From Psococerastis gibbosa (Eukaryota; Arthropoda; Insecta; Psocodea; Psocidae), in the NCBI GenBank assembly GCA_963971405.1, contig OZ020484.1:18228001-18292000 (forward strand): a DNA stretch of 64,000 nucleotides. Reading direction: 5' to 3'. The stretch's first letter is position 1, and each line of letters starts with the position of its first letter. Both the position numbers and the translations under genes were made by a program. The notes beneath the pieces are model-generated. The model did no database searches. It saw nothing but the letters and a program-made list of their open reading frames with translations, and was not told the DNA's origin. Positions 11,672 through 22,476 of the stretch are shown here, piece by piece.

Positions 11672-13581
11672 TCATAGCTAAATAAAAGCCTAAAGTTCGC
11701 ACTCATTATAGGCCCTAATTAGAAAGAGGTCATCAACAACAAAACATTTGCGGTTTCATCACATCGCCGCACCAAAGACTGGAACTTTTGCAGAACGGGT
11801 CATACGTAGTACAGAATAATATTGCTTCCTCCATGCGATTAACATTTATTTAAGTAAACCAAAACAATGTATTAATTACAACGAGATTCGCTGCTGAAAT
11901 TTCGGTACAAGATGGCGTGTGTAAACAATTATACAATGAACTTACCGCCTCCGAGCTGGCTTCTCCATTTCTGGGTGAAAAGTCAAGCAGCAAAACTATC
12001 AGGCACTGCTGACGAGCTTTGTTAACAACACATTTTAACGAATAATTTTAAAACTCACTACACAGATTTGACACTAATAACTACTTTCACATTACACATT
12101 TCATTAGGAGAGTGCGTTCAGTTTCATAACAACATGATTAGCGTTCTGCTTCCGCTGGATGACGTCATAAGAAACGTTCAGAAATCAACCAATAAAATCA
12201 TTAGGCGCAATTATTTAAAGCAACTATCCGTGACATTATTATCCATTATTAATTAACAATAATTAAATTTAATTATTCATTAATACTAAAGTCTACGGCC
12301 ACTAAAAGGAACCAACTCGCATATTTTTGTTTCGTACCATACAATGAAATAGGCCATTAATAAGCCTCTGGCCCTTTTTTGCTTGCCCACTACTGTTTAC
12401 AGTCCATTAATGCTGACATTGCCCCAGCAAGCTTCAAAGATGGCTTGAGAACTGAACTGAACCAATAACATTGTTCGAACCGTAGGTAGTTATTATTGTA
12501 TGCAATATGCTAATATTATGGTCCCTGACCAGCTAGAGCCGCATCATCCGTTTCGTTGCATTCAACTGTCTCACTGCAACTGGCAACTTATATATAAATG
12601 GAATGCAAGTATCGGGTAGGCGTCTTAGATATTTTATTCGGGCGACACCTAAGCATATCAAACCCTCCCGCCAAGCGGGTGTCATGAGAGTACACAGTGC
12701 TCCTGGTCTGTAGGCGGTAAACTGTTATGAGGAAATTGTCCGTAAGTGAAAAAAATTGGTAGATAAAATCTTAACTTGGTGTCAAGTAGCAGGTTGTATG
12801 ACGTCATCATAAGACTACTATTTCTCTAGGGTATGGCATTAATCATAATGACAATAGTTGCTTTTGCGTTAAGGAAAAATACCAAACTGAACCAACCGAC
12901 ATAAGGGCAGTGCAGTTATTCGGCCAAAGTGAGCTATTATGTACGCATTTGTTCCTTCTTAACGCCTTCTTAAAGTTAATACTTAGGAAAACCCAGGAAC
13001 ATAATTTATTTGGTCTCTATGGATGAATAGTCTGAATTGTATTTTTTCAATTATCACTATGGTCCAGCCAAAAGTAGGAAAAGGAAAAGCAGGAAATGGG
13101 TACTTGAATTACTCGAAATGGCGCTTGGTTTGGTTTTTTATACGGACCAAGTTTCGGTGCAAATTAGTGTAGAGTAAATTTACTTATATTTATTTATTTA
13201 TACACACAGGTAATTGTTTGCTTGGAGTCAATATTGTGATCCTAATAAAAATAGATAAATACTATGCCAAGTTCAAGTTCAAAACAGGTTAGCCATTGTT
13301 AACTGAGATATAGCGAATAATCCCAGTTTTAGGCTTCGTCAAGTATGATACACCTAGCATAAACAAACATGCAACAAAAAAAAAAAGCTGAAGATTGTGA
13401 AAAAAGGTCTGAGCTTCCTGCAAGGGGGTTTCTGTAGTAGGCATAAACGAAGGATGAACAGAATATGAATGATATTATCAGTCTATCATAACTTCCAATC
13501 AATTCAATTTGAAAAAAAAATTACAGAATAAAAACAACTTTTAAAGTCACATACTGCAATTAATTCTAATCTAGAGCTAAT
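11672..13581. other. Intergenic and CHCHD4 3' flank
   Basis: No exon was recognised. A TATATAAA-like box lies at about 12592, with no gene attached. The region 13190-13580 lies downstream of CHCHD4 on the minus strand. A TTTATT (minus-strand AATAAA) at about 13192 is a candidate poly(A) signal. Confidence 0.4.
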
Positions 13582-14034
13582 CTATCCCTTTACAATTTCC
13601 TTTTCAGGCAAGGGTGGAACAATCGGTGGGCCTCCCAAAGGTTGTTCGTTCATCTCAGCAGTCAGCAGATCCTTATCAACACCAGAGTCTAATTCAAATT
13701 CCCCCCCTTCCTTTCTATCATCGTCATCTTTGTTATACAATTCCGGATATTCTGCCATGCACATATGCATCTCCTTAAATGCTTCGTAGCAATCTTTGCC
13801 TTTTGGATCAGCGGTACTGTTATGGAAACAAGAAAATGCTTCACGGAACTCCAATCCACAAGGTCCAGTGGCCATTCCTCCAAGACATGGGCAGTTCCAG
13901 TTGATTTCACCGTTTGGAAGAATCAAGCCAGGGGCCGTCTCAGGTTCCGGAAGTTTGACCGAGCTCGGAGCACTATGATCCTTTGCTGTTACAAAGATGA
14001 CTTCATCTTTGCCATACTTCTTGCAATAAGACAT
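13582..14034 (-). CDS. CHCHD4: CHCHD4/MIA40, mitochondrial disulfide relay oxidoreductase
   Basis: The 150-residue protein is the import receptor and oxidase of the mitochondrial intermembrane space. It traps twin-Cys substrates as mixed disulfides and passes electrons to ALR/Erv1. The sequence shows the family layout. An MSYC start is followed by GKDEVIFVT, then [14 protein letters not shown] with the redox CPC at residues 48-50. The twin CX9C helices follow, with Cys59/Cys69 and Cys82/Cys92, and then an acidic tail. There is no presequence, as in animal MIA40. The gene is intronless across the coding region. The start is fixed by the conserved MSYC N-terminus. Its ATG lies 22 nt after the stop of RPP14 on the same strand, suggesting a shared transcript. 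The tail is less conserved, ending [11 protein letters not shown]. Identification is secure. Confidence 0.96.
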   Translation of the reverse strand: MSYCKKYGKDEVIFVTAKDHSAPSSVKLPEPETAPGLILPNGEINWNCPCLGGMATGPCGLEFREAFSCFHNSTADPKGKDCYEAFKEMHMCMAEYPELYNKDDDDRKEGGEFELDSGVDKDLLTAEMNEQPLGGPPIVPPLPEKEIVKG

Positions 14035-14056
14035 GATGTGTTACTGTATTATATTA

Positions 14057-14736
14057 TTACTTATATGAATTTTCTTCAGTTCTAAGATAATTACCAGCAA
14101 ATATAGCAAGTGCTGCACGAAGCTGTCGGCGGTGTGTTTCGGAGCAACGCAAAATTACTTCTTCTGCGACAATATCGAACTTTATAATTTGAATTTGGGC
14201 TGCACGACCTACCTGAAAAAGACAAAATATAAACGCAAATTAAATGAGCCCTTACTACCCTTACTAGGTATAAAATCCCATTGAACTCTGAAAAATGTTG
14301 TCCTCCGCCATCAATTAATACATTGATTTGCTAATACGCCCACCGAGTAGTTTGTGATACGTTGGTATATTGTGTGCTGTGTGGGTGGCAAACTGCTATC
14401 AGGAACGCACTGGACAACGAGGTGTCATCCAATCGTGGTCGGATATTACCCCCCATCATCAGATTATCTAGCGTTCGCCCATTATTTATTAGCCAGTAAA
14501 ATTAATATTTCGATACAACGAAACCATTAGGATGCAGTTATGTCTGTATAAGTTTTAAATACTGTATGTTTTCATTCTAAGCATAGTATTCCTTAATACT
14601 CAAAATATTTTTAGAGGCATACCACCTAACAACTTACCTCACCAAATAATGTCTGTAAACTGTTGAGAATAATTTGCCTCAATTGTGTTTCGTCCTTCAA
14701 ATACAACGGATCACTAAAATTAAAATAATAGACCAT
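14057..14736 (-). CDS. RPP14: RNase P/MRP protein subunit RPP14, two exons
   Basis: Exon 1 is 14638-14736 (33 codons) and exon 2 is 14057-14212. A CTC|AC donor (minus GAG|GTAAGTT) and a TTTTTCAG acceptor join them in phase 0, giving 84 residues. The protein starts MVYYFNFSDPLYL and contains RQIILNSLQTLFGEVGR. It continues IKFDIVAEEVILRC and LRAALAIFAGNY. This parallels the RPP14 pattern in human (KQLLISAVKDLFGEV, then D-L-Y-E-ILR, then LWSSLTLLGSY). RPP14 is a nuclear/nucleolar subunit of the RNase P and MRP ribonucleoproteins that process tRNA and rRNA precursors. The protein is shorter than the human 124 residues at both ends. A weak internal donor (GCTG|GTAATT) near 14093 could give another C-terminus. 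POP5, a relative, fits less well because it lacks the LFGEV block. Confidence 0.85.
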
Positions 14737-15339
14737 AGATACCTTCGTATGGAAAATTAGAAATCCATTAAAGTAAGGACGTCAAAACCCAATGTTTTAT
14801 TTGGTTGGGCGAAAGCATTTTTCAATACAATGTTGTCCAAGACATAATTTAATTTTGTCAATTTTTCGTTTAGTTTTTGCTAATCGTTCGCTATTCTAAC
14901 CATAACCAAATCAGCCTTAGGTCAATTGCATAAGTCAAATGGAGTGACACATACATAAGCTAAGTAAAACACCAGAAATACAACAGGTGATCTACAGCCT
15001 TTATAGAGGTGTTACTGTGTCTACCCACCCACCTTCATCTTTTCTTTACCAGCGGTAAGCAGGGTAAGCAATTAGTCGTTTTCGAATGTATATTTAACAC
15101 AAAAGCTCCCATAGCCCATTTGAATTAATATTTAGTATCAGTTTCAGTGACTTGTTGCTTCAAATAACTTAGAAGCACTTATTCATTTGTTAATTACCAA
15201 ATAATACCAAGACCAAAGTCATATATCGATAATAAAACGGCTGGAAAATTATAAGTGGAAAACAGAATCAGTAATGATAGAAGTCTCACCAAACATCCAC
15301 AAGCACTTGCTAGGCAATATGTATTCCTAGGAGTACAAC
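14737..15339. other. RPP14 upstream flank
   Basis: This should hold the promoter of the RPP14-CHCHD4 pair, read on the minus strand. I see no TATA box at a convincing distance and no other exon. The sequence is AT-rich, and from about 15340 it passes into a LINE fragment. Confidence 0.4.
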
Positions 15340-17015
15340 GGCTTAAAGTTTTTGATTTTGTTGCGGTGAGAAGGTGTGGCCTATGCTTTGCCTTCTCACA
15401 TGGCACTAAAGAGTGCAAAGAAAAAGGACATTTCAAGATTGTGCCATTGGTTGGAAGTAAATAAACTAATAATAAATACTAGTAAGACGAAAGCCATGAT
15501 TCTAAGTAAAAAGAACCGGTCCGAGTTTACTCGAACATGCTTTCCAATTTATCAATTAGTAGGGAGAGAAAATGAATAATTTCATGGTAAATAATTTTCC
15601 TATGGTTAAATTTCGGATATCTCGGGGGGGAGGGGGGGGGTGTCCACCTGACGTCACTGGAGGTGAGGTAGCCTCAATATATTTAAAACACATTACAACA
15701 CAGTAATAATGGCAGGGCAGGCAATGCATTTCAGCGTGAACTTTCTATCATTTTTTCACAAAAAAATTTTTTGCGCAAAAGCAAATAGGTTTTTGGGAAA
15801 GCAAACTGTCCGGTTTCGTTACTCAACTTAACACCTAAAACATGCCTGAAGGTAGAAATCATCGATAGAAAAGTTTCGCAGAAATATTATTTTTTAGTCA
15901 TTTTTCATTAAAATTAAGTTATTTTTATTTTTTACCCCCAGAAGCAAACTATCAAGGGGTAAGAAAGAGACCCCCCGCATTTTATCAACATTAAGAACGA
16001 CTAGAATATATGTGAATTTTAAAGAAATCGTTGGAGCCGTTTTTGAGAAATAATTTTTTTAGCCGTTTTTTTGGAGTTTTTTGAGAATAATCCCCCCCCC
16101 CCCCCAAATTGAGTAAGCCCAAAATAAAATAAAATGGTCCCGAGGAATGATTTTTGTAAACCTACATGCCAAATTTCACTCAAATCCACCGAGTAGTTTG
16201 CCCGGAAATCAACGAACAGACAGACCGACAGACAGACATTTCGTAAAAAACACTTTTTTGGGTTCCTGGGACCCCAAAACGTGTAAATCCGTTGAATCGG
16301 AATCGAAAATTTCGACCGTCACAAAGCTTTCCTTATATTACGTATAAATTGGAAAGCAAAAAACAATGAAATCACAAGACATATGTAGAATTGTTATGAA
16401 TGGGCAAGAGAGTGAGATAGTCCACTCTATGAAGTGCCTGGGAATCATAATTGACGATAAACTAACGTTACGGCTACACTACGACTATGTCTTAAACAAG
16501 TTGAAGCAGGAAATGTCGATTTACAGACGTTTGAAATACTGTCTCACAACACCCACAAAGATAGATATATATATATATGGCACTCTTAAAACCATATTTT
16601 AATTACTGTTCTTCTCTCTGGTATCAAGCGTCAAAAGAAAACACATCAAAACTACAGAAAATATTAAATCAAGCCATGAGAATCATTCTGCGAGCGGAAT
16701 GGGATACGCCTATAAAGGTTATGGTGATGATATTAGACTGGTTAACAATTGAAGAAAACCTCTACTTGGACACTATGACATTAATATTCAAAATCGATAA
16801 AGGTCTGACTCCCGAGCACCTAGCGCTAACTATGAGATACCAAGAAAGGCACACCTACGAGACGAGAAAATCTAACTACTAGTGGTAGTCAAGTCAGGAA
16901 GACAATATTTTCAAGACGGAATCTCTGAATATACCAAACTAAGCAGAAGAATAAGAGAATGCAATACAGTGGAAATGTTCAGAAAAAAACTAAAATAAGT
17001 GATTTTGTGTAAAAT
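15340..17015 (+). mobile_element. Jockey/CR1-like LINE fragment, interrupted by repeats
   Basis: Before the interruption, the plus-strand translation near 15376-15510 reads ISRLCHWLEVNKLIINTSKT then KAMILSKK. This is the region just after the reverse transcriptase catalytic box. After 16365 it resumes with MNGQE, VHSMKCLGIIIDDKLTL and RRLKYCL. It then shifts frame near 16575 and continues LLKPYFNYCSSLWYQASKEN, LQKILNQAMRIIL and TRKSNY, the usual thumb and C-terminal region. The copy is 5' truncated and disabled by at least one frameshift. It is split by an R1 repeat (15513-16362), and its 3' untranslated region carries a foldback insertion after 17015. Confidence 0.85.
15513..16362 (-). repeat. 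R1 repeat inserted in a LINE
   Basis: This is an inverted copy of the repeat seen at 51238-52141. It begins ACCGGTCCGAGTTTACTCG and ends ACGTATAAATTGGAAAGC. The subterminal GCTTTCCAATTTAT and its complement form an inverted pair. Inside are a G-run and a C-run, a GACAGACAGACA tract and GGTTCCTGGGACC. LINE coding sequence lies on both sides, so R1 inserted after the LINE. Superfamily unknown: no target duplication can be read with confidence. Confidence 0.75.
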
Positions 17016-17362
17016 AAACATAATCCTTAGTAACTTTGTAAAACTTGCTGTCACTCATTGTTAAAATTAACTTTGTATAGTTTTACGAATTAAATTAAAT
17101 TAAAAATTCACAACTGGTTTCGGCTTTAAGTAGTTACCCCTTGTTGGAACTTCCATTGGTTAATGTTTAATTGTTTAATTTAAATTGTTTACTTTATGCG
17201 ATGCTGTGTGTTATCCTGACAATGAGTTTTATTTTGTTTTAGCTTACATACCTTTTGTTTTATCTGTTTTCAATCGCACTTGACGATGGCGTGAGCCGAA
17301 ACCGGCTGTGAATTTTTAATTTAATTGTATTCGTAAAACTATACAAAGTTAATTTTAACAAT
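17016..17362. mobile_element. Penelope-like foldback with 15-bp target duplication
   Basis: The arms at about 17056-17125 and 17294-17363 are inverted copies built around GTTAAAATTAACTTTGTATA and TTCACAACTGGTTTCGGCT. The flanks GATTTTGTGTAAAAT (17001-17015) and GATTGTGTGTAAAAT (17363-17377) match at 14 of 15 positions, a target duplication of retroelement length. The right arm holds a hammerhead-like motif at 17280-17303 (TTGACGAT, GGC-GTGA-GCC, GAAACC). It inserted just past the LINE stop codon. Related ends occur at 31560-31690 and 32835-33032. Confidence 0.7.
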
Positions 17363-17377
17363 GATTGTGTGTAAAAT

Positions 17378-18566
17378 GCTGAGCTGAGCTGAGCATGGAT
17401 TAAAGACAATTAGAAGACTGAACTGTGAACTGTGTTTCACAACAACAACAATTTATTGCCACATAAGTTACTTAACACCTTCTAAGCAAAAAACTTCAGT
17501 TCTGCAAAGAACATTGAAACATCAATCGAAATCCGGGTAGGCCTATACGTTTTTAACATGTCCGATATGTTCAGAGTTACTAAATTACCAATAAGGCATT
17601 TCCATGCCGAAATAAATCCTAAGCATGCTCACACATTTAGCTCAATACCTGACTTGTTACCTCGAAGTTAACCAATGGTATTAAATTTATTTAAATAAAA
17701 TGAACTACCTACATCTAATACTTACAATTTCAGTGTGGTATTACATTCATTGATCATTTCCATCCATTTCTGTTTTTAACTTTTTATCGTACTTAAAATA
17801 AATTTTTCATTTACGGTAATTTAATAAGGTTTTGTTGTTTGTTGATATGATTATGATAACCCAAAAAGATAAAAGCATAGACAATAAAAGATTTTTTTTT
17901 AAGCGGGAAGTTCAAATTTTATATAATATTAATATTGCTTTATATTTTATATTGTATTTCAACTTCTTAACATTTGAGTTTATAATTCAGACAGGAGAAC
18001 TAGTTGTAGATAACTTTTCCAATGTCCCCGTTAATTTCTTTTACTACAGACGAGCAAAACAGAATGGTTAAAAAAGGCAAATTCTAATTCGAAAAGCAAC
18101 AGATCCGTTGGGAGGTGCCGAGGAAGCAGTTGATGTTTCTCAGCAGTAGAAGAATCTGGCGTTGTGTGCAATCAATCAATCAATGCCTACCAATTCTTTA
18201 TCTCAACGATCAGCTGCGTAAAATAGTATCGCCTCAGAATTTGCCTTTGTACAAAGGGTCCTCTAATGAAAAATAGATGGTACCGCACTCCACACTAGGC
18301 ACCGAGGTTGACAACACGAGAAACAAGAAAGCAGTGAATGAAACAATAGTAGAAATTGTGATCTGCCGACAAGATATAAAAGACTGTATATTAGGGACAC
18401 TAGGAGAAAGCTTACCGCTTACAAGGCTTCGTAGCAGAAAAATTATATATACTAAAAATAAATACTAAATTAATATTTTTCACATAGTTACGGATACTGT
18501 ACGGTAGGTCCCTATTATAGTATTCTGTGGTCCCTACCTACTAGGTAGACTAGAATATTTTTCTTA
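17378..18566. other. LINE 3' remnant and intergenic, no gene
   Basis: The first bases continue the interrupted LINE 3' region. Beyond that the sequence is AT-rich. An open stretch at 18277-18468 (ending RSRKIIYTKNKY) could be a transposon scrap but matches nothing I recognise. Confidence 0.4.
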
Positions 18567-18992
18567 GGCGCCCATTCCACATACGTACAACGTCAATGAA
18601 AATTATGAAATTGAAGGACATTTCAATTTCTCATTGATGGGGGCCATTCCATGTTTTTCAAAAATTGACAATTTTCAATTGAAGCGTATGCGCCAAATTT
18701 GTGAAATTTGTTTCTTGAAATTGTATTTGTTTTCTTCGTCGCCTTATTATTTAATCCTTATTATAATTTTTATACCGAAATGCTTTCTTTTTAGAGAAAT
18801 CAATTAAAATAGTTGTACTTGTCATATCACATGACGCCATTTTTTAATTTTAGATTGTTTGTTTCATTGTTTGTGATTTTACTCTATTATCAATTGATCA
18901 TTGATCAATTTTAACAATGGCATAGAGTAAAATTGAAATGCCCTTCAATTTCATAATTTTCATTGACGTTGTACGTATGTGGAATGGGCACC
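18567..18992. mobile_element. Harbinger-like foldback MITE, arm type 1 with core A
   Basis: The element starts GGCGCCCATTCCACATACGT and ends with its near complement ending GGGCACC. The left flank is TTA and the right flank TTT. The arms contain ACGTACAACGTCAATG then a GAAATTGAAGG block. The interior (core A) contains AGAAATCAATTAAAATAG, CATGACGCCATTTTTTAATT and a minus-strand-symmetric ATCAATTGATCATTGATC. The copy at 30362-30799 is almost identical. The interior is shared with the inner units at 37339-37581, 38192-38444 and 42237-42484, which have different arms. No coding capacity. Confidence 0.85.
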
Positions 18993-19264
18993 TTTTATCA
19001 AACAGCACATGCAAAAATTAGCTCTAGATATATTTTCAAATTGTTGAATTTGTTCAATAAGGCACTGGAAAATGTTTTTCAATTTGGAACAGACGTTGAC
19101 ACAACCGAAATTTGAGGATTTAGAAAAAACGGGACTGGCTGGATTCGAACCCACGATCTTTTTCAAAACGGGGCATCACCTCTTACCTCTTCAACCTTAG
19201 TTTAACGTCAGTATTATATACCATATAATACTGGAATATATTGAATACAGAATTAAAACCCCAT

Positions 19265-19404
19265 GGCGGGGTTTCCATTGACCTCGCATTTGAGCGTAAG
19301 CGTGACATTGGCCTGGCAACAGACATTTTTAGACTGTCTTTAATGTCTGCTACCACGTCAATATCTCGCTCACGCTCAAATACGAGGTCAATGGAAACCC
19401 CGCC
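19265..19404. mobile_element. Harbinger-like foldback MITE, arm type 4 with core B
   Basis: A 140-bp palindrome starts GGCGGGGTTTCCATTGACCT and ends AGGTCAATGGAAACCCCGCC. Its centre is core B, GTCTGCTACCACGT and complement around GTCTTTAATGTCTGC. The flanks CAT and TAT are a near match to a 3-bp duplication. The arms (GAGCGTAAGCGTGACATTG) resemble those at 27206-27311 but not those of other copies. Confidence 0.8.
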
Positions 19405-20202
19405 TATTGGTGCTTTTGTAAGTCGATGGCGAGACTTGAAATATGACGCCATATCATGGCAACCCCAGGTCTTCCCGCGTTTTGGTCCACGAACTCCACA
19501 GTTTACAACACTCACATGTATTTATTATTTCTTAATATTTACAATTTTTATCATGCATAAGCTACCTTATCTAGCATATTTTACATTTTATGCTACAACT
19601 GCCTACTTGCAGCACAAGCCCTTTACTAGGTTGCATGATTAAGATTATCCTCCGAAACCTGGTGGTTGGTCGACAGCTGCTACAAGTCATTTTTCGTGCG
19701 TAAACACGATTATGCTTTTGTAAATCATCCTGTCCACAGCTCCCGTGGACTATTAGTGAATTGAGCTGCGTAAATGAAGTCAATCAGTCTTATATCGTCC
19801 ATCATCGCGAGTCAGCCATGTTCCGAACTGATGAAACTCCAGGATTCACCCCCATTTGGTTTACATGTAGGCTTACGAGCATACGAATGCGATAATGTAC
19901 CACCTATAGGCATATTCCATTTCTTTGCGACATAATAGTTATTGCATTGCACGTCGTTATAGTCACAGTGGGATACAAATAGTGGCAACGTTCTCTAATC
20001 AGAAATTTTTACGATACTATGTAACAATTTGGCGCATTATGGAGCCCAAACTCGCAGTTTATGTGCAGAATTTCAGAACGGCAACGCTTGGCGAAACATT
20101 TCAGTGACCAGCAAATGCTGCATAGATGCACTAACGGTATTTCTTTCACTGTTGGCATTGCTCTGGCGGCAGCAAGCTAAGTGTACATTGGAGAAGAGGT
20201 AA
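19405..20202. other. Intergenic, no gene seen
   Basis: No recognisable exon. SLU7 lies downstream on the opposite strand and ends at 20374. Confidence 0.4.
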
Positions 20203-20328
20203 GGCGGGGTTTCCACATACGTCAATCGTCAATGAGAAATATGGTAGCAGAATTTTTAGTATGTCTTTAATGTCTGCTAAACAATTTCACATGTCTCATT
20301 GACGATTGACGTATGTGGAAACCCCGCC
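20203..20328. mobile_element. Harbinger-like foldback MITE, 126 bp, TAA duplication
   Basis: The palindrome starts GGCGGGGTTTCCACATACGT and ends ACGTATGTGGAAACCCCGCC, with TAA on both sides (20200-20202 and 20329-20331). The centre is a shortened core B (GTAGCAGA..TGTCTGCT). It lies 46 bp beyond the SLU7 stop codon, so it is probably in or next to the SLU7 3' untranslated region on the minus strand. Confidence 0.85.
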
Positions 20329-20373
20329 TAATGAGTCCCACAAACCAGGAGACACAGCAACAATTTTCCTCTA

Positions 20374-22445
20374 TTAGCGAAGAAAGTGAGCCATAGGATC
20401 ATCCATTTTTCTTTGCTTCATTAAATATGCTTCCATTTCAGCCTCCGTCGGTTCTTTAACATCAACCATACTGTTGTATGGTCGCTTCCGCTCGTCGAGA
20501 GATAGTATTCTATCCGCTTCCTTACGCTGTTCCTCTTGTTTTCTTATTGCCTAAAAATAAATTATTCCCATATCAATAACTGTAGAGCAGTCTAAAGAGT
20601 AGACGCACTTGACTATTTCAATTTCAATTTTCATTAGAAACGTATTTTTATTTTATCATATTTTCACTGTGTCCCCCCTTGAAAATCATGAAGAAATTTT
20701 ATTATTTTAATGTAAAACCTTAAAAGACGACCGGAGGGGGAAAAGCTTAATGAGTGTATAGCCTGAATCAAATATCTCATGAAATATAAAACTTGGGAAA
20801 AACATAAGAAATTTTCCTGTGCATTTTCATACATGACATGTACCTCTTTCTAACACAGATTGGCCACAATTATTGAGTTTTACTTGTACATAAAAGATTG
20901 GTGTGGTAGCCCCGAGGAAGGAGTTCAAGAATTGTGTTTTTTGTGTGAATTGGTGTTAGTGAAGGCCACATTTCATACATCGAAATGTACAGGAGCATTT
21001 CTGCTGGTTTGACGGCTATTTTGACTGTTACATTACTGTAGCTCAGACAATAATTGTGCCTATGGGGTTTTGATGCATTGTACTGACTATTAAAAAATGT
21101 CATAATTGATTTGAGCTAGAGTTTCACGGTTTTATGGGTTTGTTTGAGATAACCAGGATTCCCAAATATCATATTTATTTATACTTTTGAGTTAAATTTG
21201 CTGATCTTGATCTTTGATATTCGTATTTATAGTCCTATTCAAAGTTATTTCTAATCCAATGAACACTTTTACGCATTGTAAATGCTTATTTTAGCACAAG
21301 ATTCAGAAACAAATAAAATTGTCTGTCATTAGCCTATAAAGTTTAGTGTTTTTACAAATGGAATGACGAAATTTTACCCCAAAAGGACAAGTCATAACTT
21401 ACTTCTTTCAACTGAATTTCGAACGACTTCTTTTTTTCTTCTTTTTTCTGTTTTTTAAGCTCCTTCTTTAGCTTCTTTTTTAGCTTCTTCTTTAGAAGTT
21501 TCTTTTTGACTTTTGCAGCTAATTCCTTATCCAGTCCACTCAAAACAGAATCGCTCTGAAAAAGAAATACACCATACAGTATGCATTTTATGCCTAGGAA
21601 GATAGGTAACACCAGCTAAACAGAATCCTCGCATGTTCTACCCTTGCTATTTGCGAACTTCTGTATGTATCTCCTATTTTTAGTATTCTTACAGATGAGA
21701 TGCCACAACCTTTAGACAAAAACGTACGCTTCCGTTTCTTTCCGCATATTTTATACAGGAACAGCCTCCAAACCCAACTTTATTTTGTTGTAGACTCCAA
21801 AACTAACGCCAAATTGCAGTAGTGGCCATTCAATCACATATCTAGTGACATGTTCGTTTATTATTGAATGGTAATACCTCTGAGGATGAGTCAACAGCAG
21901 AATCGTCATTAGTTGTCGGTACAGGTACTTCGGATGTGTCTGGAATCTGCTGGGCAGTACTGCTACCAGCTGACGTATCAAACTGCTTTCCACCGTCACC
22001 AACGCAATATGCATTCTGCAACAAGGACAACACTTAAAATATCCGTAACAAAAAACATCTGTTATGCAGTACCTATTAATTGCTGCAATGATCACATAAA
22101 GTACAAAATGATTCAATAATTTTAAGGCAGGAACTGCAAGGGCGTTGGGGAATGCTTGCTGATATGATTGAATAACGAGCACATGGCGACCATCAAGAAT
22201 TAAAAGAAATAGAACACAGTATTTATTCGATATCATTGATTTTATTTATGTATTAAAAAACGTATTTCATTTCGTTCCATTAGTGGTCAGCCAGTAGGAA
22301 GGTGAAACATTTAATATTGGAATAGTGGTGACCTCCCAGATTGATTTCCCGAGTCGAGTCTTCTTCATACTTCCGTATAGAAAAAATTCATGCGCCCAAC
22401 CAATCAGTGTGAGGCCCGCCATTTTAGGTTATTATAGGAAGGTTG

Positions 22446-22476
<31 letters not shown>

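Noticed and set aside
12585-12605. TATATAAA as a core promoter
   Set aside because: No gene follows at a sensible distance on either strand.
13689-14085. Additional frames overlapping CHCHD4 on both strands
   Set aside because: They are shadows of the CHCHD4 coding sequence and have no family resemblance.
14057-14736. POP5 instead of RPP14
   Set aside because: The proteins are related, but the LFGEV block and the ILRC..LRAAL spacing fit RPP14 better.
19183-19642. Overlapping 110- and 133-codon frames
   Set aside because: They read through a perfect palindrome, which yields related peptides on both strands.
21751-22236. A 161-codon minus-strand frame over SLU7 exon 7
   Set aside because: It overlaps the conserved exon in another frame and extends into intron sequence without homology.
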